From Acidobacteriota bacterium (GTDB lineage: Bacteria > Acidobacteriota > Vicinamibacteria > Vicinamibacterales > UBA8438), in contig DQEK01000161.1 in assembly GCA_003533545.1 (NCBI GenBank), positions 1 to 6,618 on the forward strand: a DNA stretch of 6,618 nt. Reading direction: 5' to 3'. The notes beneath the pieces were generated by a model that was not told the DNA's origin, did no database searches, and saw only the letters and a program-made list of their open reading frames with translations. Made by a program: the position numbers and the translations under genes. Shown here piece after piece: positions 1 through 5,599 of this stretch. The stretch's first letter is position 1. The number at the start of each line of letters is the position of its first letter.

Positions 1-912
1 GGAACGGGGACCATCCAGACCCAGCTCGACCCGGACGCGCCGCGTAGCACCAACTGGGAATTCTCAGCCGGCATCGAGCGCCAGCTGGCCGACGGCTGGT
101 CGATCAGCGGGATGTGGCACCGGCGGAGCTACGGCAACATGCGGTGGTTCGATAACCAGAACACCTCCGCGGCTGATTGGAGCCAGGCGGGCGTGTGGAC
201 CGGGCCGACCTCCTCCGTCCTGCCGCAGTCGGCCCAAGGTGTTGAGGTGCCGATCTACGTTACCGCCGATGACTACGACGTTCTCGGGGGCAATGACTTA
301 CTGACGAAGGCGACGGAAAACTGGCGGACGTGGAACGGGTTTGAAGTGATTCTCGACGGCGAGCTCCCCCGCGGCGGTTTCATGACCGGGAGCTTCACGA
401 TGGGCACGTCGACGATCCGCAGCTGCCAGAGCGGTGTCTTTGAGAATCCCAACAGCCTCCGGTTCTGCGAGACGTCGACGCCCTACCGGCCGATGGGCAA
501 GCTGTCGGGTGGGCTGCCGCTGCCGTTCGACACGATGATCTCCGGTATCTTCCAGGTGTTCGCCGGGGCGCCCATTGGCGCCAGCTATACCATTGACGCG
601 ACCGATTTTCCTGGTCTCACCAACCTCGGGAACACCTCCGCGACACCGACCATGACTATCCAGCTGATCGAGCCGGGTACTGAGTTCGAGGCCTACAGAA
701 CGCAAACGAACTTCCGGTTCTCGAAGGTGATGACGACGGGCGATTTGCGGACGCGCGTCTACATGGATGCACAGAACATCTTCAACAAGGCCCGCGTCAC
801 GAGCCGGAACCGATTCTATGGGGGCGGGGGGGTCCTGAACGACACCTTCGACCGGGTGATCACCATCGAGCCGGGCCGGAGACTGTTGTTCGGGATGCAA
901 ATGTTCTTCTAG
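1..912 (+). CDS. TonB-dependent receptor, C-terminal part (5' truncated by window edge)
   Basis: The reading frame is open from base 1 and ends at TAG 910-912, giving 303 visible residues; the real start lies upstream. The ATG at 112 is internal, because in-frame protein-like sequence (for example STNWEFSAGIERQL) precedes it. The pattern is outer-membrane beta-barrel: alternating polar and hydrophobic strands, many aromatics, and loops rich in Gly, Asn and Thr. A late segment reads VYMDAQNIFNKARVTSRNR, the 'D.NIFN' pattern common near the end of TonB-dependent receptors. The protein ends in LLFGMQMFF, with the terminal Phe expected of a BAM-recognised barrel strand. The family imports large ligands (siderophores, glycans, peptides) using TonB energy. 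The substrate cannot be read here because the plug domain is missing. The style resembles the large Oar-like/carboxypeptidase-regulatory receptors abundant in Acidobacteriota, which is inference. A strong terminator follows, so it is probably the last gene of its transcript. Confidence 0.85.
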   Translation, partial: GTGTIQTQLDPDAPRSTNWEFSAGIERQLADGWSISGMWHRRSYGNMRWFDNQNTSAADWSQAGVWTGPTSSVLPQSAQGVEVPIYVTADDYDVLGGNDLLTKATENWRTWNGFEVILDGELPRGGFMTGSFTMGTSTIRSCQSGVFENPNSLRFCETSTPYRPMGKLSGGLPLPFDTMISGIFQVFAGAPIGASYTIDATDFPGLTNLGNTSATPTMTIQLIEPGTEFEAYRTQTNFRFSKVMTTGDLRTRVYMDAQNIFNKARVTSRNRFYGGGGVLNDTFDRVITIEPGRRLLFGMQMFF

Positions 913-948
913 AGTCGGACGAATCCGCTCTTCGGGAGTATCATGTGA

Positions 949-983
949 CGCCGGGGGGCCGCGAGGCTCCCCGGCGTTTTTTT
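949..983 (+). terminator. Rho-independent terminator after the receptor gene
   Basis: An 8-bp perfect GC stem (CGCCGGGG 949-956 with CCCCGGCG 969-976) extends inward through a G-T wobble and three more pairs to a GCGA tetraloop at 961-964, which is a GNRA loop. Seven T residues follow at 977-983. It lies 36 bases past the receptor stop codon. There is no T-run on the opposite strand, so it should act only on rightward transcription. It separates the receptor transcript from the next gene. Confidence 0.93.
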
Positions 984-1033
984 CGCTCGCTCACCCGTCC
1001 CTCACCCTCTGCCTTGTTGGCTCAGCCCTGATC

Positions 1034-1040
1034 AAGGAGG
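1034..1040 (+). promoter_or_regulatory. Perfect Shine-Dalgarno AAGGAGG upstream of the CRTAC1-type gene
   Basis: AAGGAGG is fully complementary to the anti-Shine-Dalgarno core of 16S rRNA. It is 5 bases from the ATG at 1046 but 19 bases from the GTG at 1060 that opens the long reading frame. The site therefore points to initiation at 1046, not 1060, which makes the start of the downstream gene doubtful. Confidence 0.8.
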
Positions 1041-1045
1041 GCACT

Positions 1046-1063
1046 ATGGGGTTTCGCGCGTGA
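1046..1063 (+). CDS. Possible 5-codon leader ORF (MGFRA), or the frameshifted true start of the next gene
   Basis: ATG 1046-1048 is well placed behind the perfect Shine-Dalgarno and is followed by GGG TTT CGC GCG TGA. The TGA at 1061-1063 overlaps the GTG start of the long frame (GTGA, 1060-1063), a classic geometry for translational coupling. Alternatively, one G may be missing from the G-run at 1048-1051. Adding it would fuse this ATG to the long frame and give an N-terminus beginning MGVSRVTLHH, which supplies the basic residue that the GTG-initiated signal peptide lacks. The sequence alone cannot decide between a real mini-leader and an error or mutation. Confidence 0.4.
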   Translation: MGFRA

Positions 1064-2838
1064 CGTTGCACCACCTCGGCTGCGGCGCGATTGCCGGGTT
1101 GCTCCTTGTGGTCCTTGCCGACGCGGCACCACAGTCCTCAGCGCTTCCTGCGGACGAGGCGTGGTTCACCGATCGGGCCGAAGCGGTCGGGATCGATTTC
1201 GTGCACTTCAACGGGATGTCAGGCGAATTCTACATGGGTGAGGTCCTGGGCCCGGGCGCCGCGATGTTCGACTTCGACAATGACGGCGACCTCGACATCT
1301 ACATCGTGCAGGGCCAGATGCTCGGTCCGGACAAGACCCTGGACCACGCCGTGCTCCTGCCCCAGGCCCAGCCGCTGACGGATCGCCTGTATCGGAACGA
1401 CCTCGACGTGCGTGCCGATGGGACCCGCACCCTGCGCTTCACGGACGTCACCGAGGAGAGCGGCCTGGATGTGCGCTCCTACGGCATGGGCGTCGCAGCG
1501 GGTGACGTCGACAACGACGGTTGGGTCGACCTGTATCGCACCAGCCTCGGGCCCAACCAGTTGTTTCGTAACAACGGCGATGGGACCTTCGCCGATGTCT
1601 CCGACCAGACGGGCACAGGAGACCCCGGGTGGAGCGTGTCGGCGTCGTTCGTCGACGTCGACAACGACGGTTGGCTCGACCTGTATGTTGCCAATTACCT
1701 CGACCACCGTATCGACAGACCGCAGCCCGAGTGCTTCACCCGCACTGGGGAACGGGACTATTGCGGACCGACAGCCTACGCGTCCGTTCCAGACCGGCTG
1801 TACCGCAACCGTGGGGACGGGACGTTTGTCGACGTGACGACCGAGGCCCAGGTGGCGCGTGAGTTTGGCCCGGCGCTCGGGGTTGTGGCCGCTGACGTCG
1901 ATGGGGATGGGTGGGTGGATATCTATGTCGCCAACGATGGCGAGCCCAACCAGTTGTGGATCAATCAGCAGGACGGTCGCTTCAGCAACGGCGCGCTGCT
2001 GGCGGGTGCGGCAGTCAACGGCGATGGCCGCGCTGAGGGCAGCATGGGTGTTGATGCCGGCGACTTCGACGCCGACGGGGACGACGACCTCTTCATGACC
2101 CACCTCACGACGGAGACCAACACTCTCTACGTCAATCATGGCTTGGGGCTCTTTGAGGACCAGACCGCGCGGACCGGACTCGTGGCCCCAAGCGTGGCCT
2201 ATACCGGATTCGGGACAGCGTGGGTCGACTTCGACAACGACGGTTGGTTGGACCTTCTGGTCGCCAACGGGGCCGTCCAAGCCAAACATCAGCGGTTCAC
2301 GAGCGGGACCCCGGACGTGCCCGTGCGGGCGGGGGCACCGCTTCCGCTGCACCAACGCAACCAGTTGTTCCGCAATCTTGGTAATGGGCGGTTCGGGGAG
2401 GTCACGGAGCGGGCTGGCGCCGTGTTCGAACTCTCGGAGGTGAGCCGAGGCGCCGCCTTCGGTGACGTGGACAACGACGGCGACCACGACGTGTTGATCA
2501 CCAACAACAACGGTCGGGCGCGACTGCTGATCAACAATGTCGGCCACCACAACCGATGGGTCGGGCTGCGGCTGGTTGGTGGCGCCGGGTCCCGGGACAT
2601 GCTGGGCGCGAGAGTTGGCGTGGTCCGCAACGTGGGCCCCACGCTGTGGCGTCGCGCGAGCACCGACGGCAGCTACGCTTCGGCCAACGACCCGAGGGTG
2701 CTGGTGGGTCTCGGTGAGGCGGCCACCGTGCGTCGCATTCGCGTTCTCTGGCCGAGTGGTCGTGAGGAAGACTGGACAGACATCCCGGTGAACCGGTGGC
2801 TGACGCTGAGAGAAGGCACCGGTCAGAGCCAAGAATGA
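1060..2838 (+). CDS. Exported CRTAC1-type protein: FG-GAP/VCBS beta-propeller with C-terminal ASPIC/UnbV domain
   Basis: A 592-residue protein. Residues 1-29 form a signal peptide (hydrophobic core IAGLLLVVLA, cleavage probably near ADA or SSA). Seven calcium-loop motifs of the form DxDxDGxxD follow, starting at residues 71, 149, 199, 279, 335, 390 and 469, most continuing into a beta strand such as DLYVAN. This is the signature of FG-GAP/VCBS propeller blades. A Cys pair at 225 and 235 flanks the YCGP motif seen in CRTAC1-family proteins. Residues about 513-582 match the ASPIC/UnbV domain: a GAR motif, then STDGSYASANDPRVLVGLG, then a strand ending WPSG. The family is extracellular or periplasmic. 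Its biochemical role is poorly known; binding or adhesion is inferred from the propeller fold. The GTG start is uncertain: the good ribosome site serves ATG 1046 in another frame. The stop overlaps the next start (ATGA), so it is co-translated with the TPR gene. Confidence 0.92.
   Translation: MTLHHLGCGAIAGLLLVVLADAAPQSSALPADEAWFTDRAEAVGIDFVHFNGMSGEFYMGEVLGPGAAMFDFDNDGDLDIYIVQGQMLGPDKTLDHAVLLPQAQPLTDRLYRNDLDVRADGTRTLRFTDVTEESGLDVRSYGMGVAAGDVDNDGWVDLYRTSLGPNQLFRNNGDGTFADVSDQTGTGDPGWSVSASFVDVDNDGWLDLYVANYLDHRIDRPQPECFTRTGERDYCGPTAYASVPDRLYRNRGDGTFVDVTTEAQVAREFGPALGVVAADVDGDGWVDIYVANDGEPNQLWINQQDGRFSNGALLAGAAVNGDGRAEGSMGVDAGDFDADGDDDLFMTHLTTETNTLYVNHGLGLFEDQTARTGLVAPSVAYTGFGTAWVDFDNDGWLDLLVANGAVQAKHQRFTSGTPDVPVRAGAPLPLHQRNQLFRNLGNGRFGEVTERAGAVFELSEVSRGAAFGDVDNDGDHDVLITNNNGRARLLINNVGHHNRWVGLRLVGGAGSRDMLGARVGVVRNVGPTLWRRASTDGSYASANDPRVLVGLGEAATVRRIRVLWPSGREEDWTDIPVNRWLTLREGTGQSQE
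1504..1686 (+). repeat. Two near-identical 33-base calcium-loop repeats within the propeller gene
   Basis: Bases 1504-1536 and 1654-1686 read the same except for one base (G versus C at the 22nd position). They lie exactly 150 bases (50 residues) apart and encode DVDNDGWVDLY and DVDNDGWLDLY. The 15-base core GACAACGACGGTTGG recurs exactly a third time at 2233-2247. The identity extends to third codon positions, so it suggests recent blade duplication or gene conversion rather than protein constraint alone. Confidence 0.7.
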
Positions 2839-4502
2839 TGGTGACACGTGGGTTGTTGAGTGGTTTGGTGGCGGTGTGCCTGCTCCTGGGATCGAGTGGC
2901 GTGATCGGCGTGACGGTCGCCTCGGCGCAGGTGACCGTGGCCGAACCAGCCCTCCTGCCAGTCGTGCTCCCGGACCTCAGTCGCATGCATGGGGTGGTCC
3001 AGGAGCAGATGCGCGAGGCCTACGCGTCGCTGATGGCGTTGGAGTCCGGGGAGCGGAGCACGGCCTACGGGCAGTTGGGTACACTCTTGATGGCTGGTGA
3101 GTATCCGGCGGAGGCAGAGCGCTGCTTTCAGAATGCTCGGCTGCTGGCGCCAGACGATTTCCGCTGGCCCTACTATCTGGGGCACATCTACAAGAACACG
3201 GGGCACCTGACGAAGGCGGCCGCGCACTTTGAGCAGGCGCTCAGGTTCCGACCCACCGATCTCGCGACGCTCGTGTGGCTCGGTCATGTCCAGATCGACC
3301 TGGGGCGGCCGGAGGCGGCCGAGCCACTCCTTACCAGAGCCCGCTCGCTCCATCCAGACACCCAGGCCGTGCTGTTCCAGCTGGGCCGAGCTGCCGTCGC
3401 GACGCAAGACTACGCGAGAGCCGTGCAGCACCTGGAAGGGGCGTTGCAGATGAATCCCGCGGCCACGATAGTCCGCTACCCCCTCGCCATGGCCTACCGC
3501 GGTCTCGGCGATCTTGAGCGCGCGCAGGACTACCTGGACCAGAGTGGGGCGCGCGCGGCCGCCGGGGTCGGTGTCACCCTGCCCGACCCCTTGATGGCCG
3601 AAGTCAGTACGGTCCTGCGCAGTCCGCAAGTCTATTGGGACCTCGGGCTGTATGCCGGCGCGACAGGCGACTGGCCTGAGGCGGTGAAGCAGTTCCGGAA
3701 CGCCGTTCAGTTGGCGCCCGACTCTCCAATCGTGCGACTGAATCTTGGCCTGGCGCTGAACCGCGTGGGTGATGCGCGCGCCGCGCTGGACCAGCTGGAG
3801 GAGGCGGTGCGTTTGGATCCGCAGCTTGCCCGCGCGCATTTTGCGACGGGCACGCTCTTTGAGCGGAGTGGTCGTGACCGGGAGGCTATCGACCGCTACA
3901 CCAGTGCGGTGACGCACGACCCGAACTTGGGCGAAGCCCATCTCAGGCTGGCCGACGCGTTGCGCCGAACCGACCGGCTCGAAGTGTCGCTGGCGTCGTA
4001 CCAGCGGGTGCTCGAACTCGAACCGGGTTGGGCCGAGGCGCGCTTCGGCGAAGCCATGGCCTTGGTGCGCCTAGCTCGTCACCGGGAGGCTCTGGAGCGT
4101 TTACGCGTCGCGATGGGTTTCCATCCTGAAGAACTGGCGTTCCCGCTGGCACTCGCGCGTCTCCTGGCTGCCTCTCCGGACGCTCAGATACGCGATGGCC
4201 AGGAGGCACTAGACTTGGTGTACGCGTTGACGGAGGAGCACCAGACCACGGCCGTGGCCGAGACAATGGCCATGGCCCTCGCCGAGCGGGGGCAATTCGC
4301 GCAGGCGGTCGAGTGGCAACGCCTGGCGATGTCTGGCGCGACGGAGGCGGGACACAGTGAGGTCGCGCAGCGAATGGCGGTCAACCTGGCACTCTACGAA
4401 CGCGAGACGCCCTGCCGCACGCCCTGGCGGGACGATGCACTCGAATACAGGCCTGGGCCGACAGTGGAACCGGGACTCCTCGGTCCGCCGCCGCCGTTCT
4501 GA
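2835..4502 (+). CDS. Exported tetratricopeptide-repeat (TPR) protein
   Basis: Start chosen at ATG 2835, which overlaps the upstream TGA (ATGA, 2835-2838); ATG 2838 is equally possible. A GTG at 2796 would place 13 charged residues before the signal peptide and is less likely. The 555-residue product has a signal peptide (core LLSGLVAVCLLLG, predicted cleavage after VASA, residue 31). The rest is 34-residue TPR units: roughly residues 74-240 (about five), a non-TPR linker at 241-264 containing DPLM (251-254), then 265-434 (about five). A weaker helical region follows to about 500, and the Pro-rich tail ends PPPPF. TPR solenoids bind proteins and have no catalytic role by themselves. Coupled synthesis with the propeller protein suggests a physical partner, which is inference. 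Its repeat register matches the minus-strand TPR gene at 5600-6618. No lipobox, haem motif or kinase domain is visible. Confidence 0.9.
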   Translation: MMVTRGLLSGLVAVCLLLGSSGVIGVTVASAQVTVAEPALLPVVLPDLSRMHGVVQEQMREAYASLMALESGERSTAYGQLGTLLMAGEYPAEAERCFQNARLLAPDDFRWPYYLGHIYKNTGHLTKAAAHFEQALRFRPTDLATLVWLGHVQIDLGRPEAAEPLLTRARSLHPDTQAVLFQLGRAAVATQDYARAVQHLEGALQMNPAATIVRYPLAMAYRGLGDLERAQDYLDQSGARAAAGVGVTLPDPLMAEVSTVLRSPQVYWDLGLYAGATGDWPEAVKQFRNAVQLAPDSPIVRLNLGLALNRVGDARAALDQLEEAVRLDPQLARAHFATGTLFERSGRDREAIDRYTSAVTHDPNLGEAHLRLADALRRTDRLEVSLASYQRVLELEPGWAEARFGEAMALVRLARHREALERLRVAMGFHPEELAFPLALARLLAASPDAQIRDGQEALDLVYALTEEHQTTAVAETMAMALAERGQFAQAVEWQRLAMSGATEAGHSEVAQRMAVNLALYERETPCRTPWRDDALEYRPGPTVEPGLLGPPPPF

Positions 4503-4636
4503 CCCGCCGCCTCACGAGACGCGCTGGGCTTGTGTGCCAACGTTGGCGCGCAGCGGACCTGGTGCGACTCCGTGAGCCGGTGCAGCTACGCCAGCAAGAT
4601 CACTTCGAGCGGTGGCAGAAGCTAGAGGTTCTTGAC
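4503..4636 (+). other. Intergenic gap between the TPR and VWA genes
   Basis: These 134 bases hold no convincing gene, terminator or promoter. A frame continuous with the downstream VWA gene is open back to a GTG at 4532, but its translation (rich in Arg, Gln and Trp) precedes a proper signal peptide and is unlikely to be real. A perfect 12-base palindrome, GCCAACGTTGGC, lies at 4536-4547; it could be an operator half-site pair, but one such palindrome is expected by chance in a window this size. With no terminator here, read-through from the CRTAC1-TPR pair into the VWA gene is possible. Confidence 0.5.
4624..4628 (+). promoter_or_regulatory. Ribosome binding site AGAGG that fixes the VWA gene start
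   Basis: AGAGG lies 8 bases before ATG 4637, within normal Shine-Dalgarno spacing. The ATG opens directly into a signal peptide. Together these favour 4637 over the upstream in-frame GTG at 4532. Confidence 0.6.
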
Positions 4637-5578
4637 ATGACTGCAGGCACCACACCTCGCCGACACCTTACCGGCATGCTGCTTGCCCTCGTGCTGTTCG
4701 TGTTCGGCGCCCCCTGGACGAAGACGAGCCAGGTCGTGTCGGCACAAAGCGGGTCGTTCTTCGTTAGCTTCACCGACGTCGACGGTGCCCCCGTGACCGA
4801 CCTCAGGGCGGAGGAAGTGGTCGTGGAGCTGGACGGCGAGCCTGGTGAGACGCTCAATCTCGAACCGATCGACTGGCCGGTCCGCGTGACCGTGTTCATC
4901 GACAACGGGATCGGCACCAGGCCCGTGCTGGACGACATGCGCGAGGGCGTGGCGCTCTTCGTGGATGCGCTCCCACCGGATGTCGAGGTGGCGATCGCGA
5001 CTATCGGGGGGCGACCGCAGTTCTGGGCCCAGCACACCACCGACAGTCAGGCGCTCACGGACGCCCTCGGCGTGACGGTGCCGGAGCAAGGCGCGGCCTT
5101 TTTTCTCGATGCGCTGTATGAAGAAGCGGAGCGTCTGGACGAGGATGCGGAAGGCCAATATTTTCCGGTCATCGTGATGGTCGCGACCAACGGCCCCGAA
5201 GGAAGCAGCCGGGACCGGGACAAGCCCTTCACGGAAATGATCGAGCGCCTGTTCGCCAACGCGGCCACGCTCCACACGCGGTTGTTCACCCACACGTCGA
5301 TTACGGGGGTCAAACAGGGTGGCGGCCAGATACGGTGGGGCATCGATATCAGCCAGGCAACGGGAGGAAGCTACCAGGGGTTGAGCTCTCCCAACGGGTA
5401 TCGCACCCTGTTACCGGAGTTGGCCGAGGCGATCGGTAGGAAACACCGTCTGGTGAGCAACCAGTATCGTGTGACCTATGCGCTGCCTGAGGGCATATCC
5501 GAGCAACCGTCCATCAGAATCCTGACCACGCGTCCCCTTATCAACATGGTGCCGACACGCGACGGGAATGTGCCGTAG
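4637..5578 (+). CDS. Exported VWA-domain protein (VWFA-related Acidobacterial type), degenerate MIDAS
   Basis: A 313-residue protein. The N-terminus is a signal peptide: basic RRH at 8-10, core MLLALVLFVFGA, probable cleavage after VSA (residue 36). Residues 40-80 (FFVSFTDVDGAPVTDL, then a strand ending VVVELDGEP) match the short N-terminal segment typical of the acidobacterial VWFA-related family, where the protein 'talks' through a 'V.D..G.PV.DL' motif. The VWA fold follows at about 82-290: the first strand reads VTVFIDNGIGT, a later strand reads FPVIVMVATNG, and a final helix is TLLPELAEAI. The canonical MIDAS DxSxS is DNGIG (89-93), and the usual TDG is TNG (184-186), so metal binding is doubtful. 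VWA domains mediate protein-protein or adhesion contacts; the partner is unknown. It sits downstream of the CRTAC1-TPR pair on the same strand and faces a convergent TPR gene. Confidence 0.82.
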   Translation: MTAGTTPRRHLTGMLLALVLFVFGAPWTKTSQVVSAQSGSFFVSFTDVDGAPVTDLRAEEVVVELDGEPGETLNLEPIDWPVRVTVFIDNGIGTRPVLDDMREGVALFVDALPPDVEVAIATIGGRPQFWAQHTTDSQALTDALGVTVPEQGAAFFLDALYEEAERLDEDAEGQYFPVIVMVATNGPEGSSRDRDKPFTEMIERLFANAATLHTRLFTHTSITGVKQGGGQIRWGIDISQATGGSYQGLSSPNGYRTLLPELAEAIGRKHRLVSNQYRVTYALPEGISEQPSIRILTTRPLINMVPTRDGNVP

Positions 5579-5599
5579 GGCTGCACAGCAAGCACCCCG

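Noticed and set aside
1014..1047. Possible promoter with TTGTTG (1014-1019) and CACTAT (1042-1047)
   Set aside because: The spacing of 22 bases is too long, and the -10 would lie past the ribosome site and overlap the ATG. A promoter must exist near here after the terminator, but I cannot place it.
1219..2847. Long minus-strand open frame (542 codons) antisense to the propeller gene
   Set aside because: It is the mirror of a GC-rich gene full of GAC/GTC codons, so stop codons are rare on the opposite strand. Its translation is low-complexity Val/Asp/His with no domain or signal, while the plus strand has clear FG-GAP and ASPIC/UnbV motifs.
2879..2881. Cys in the signal peptide of the TPR protein as a lipoprotein anchor
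   Set aside because: The residues before it are VAV and hydrophobic residues follow, so it lies in the middle of the hydrophobic core and does not fit the lipobox; cleavage after VASA is better supported.
2823..3941. Minus-strand open frame (372 codons) antisense to the TPR gene
   Set aside because: The plus strand carries an unmistakable signal peptide and TPR units; the antisense product shows no recognisable fold and is Arg/His/Gln-rich as expected of a shadow.
4632..4637. TTGACA, identical to a sigma-70 -35 box
   Set aside because: It overlaps the VWA start codon, and no TATAAT-like -10 lies about 17 bases downstream; a chance match.
5578..5597. Hairpin GGGCTGC...GCACCC between the convergent VWA and TPR genes
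   Set aside because: The stem is short and bulged with no T-run on either side, so it is not a supported terminator.
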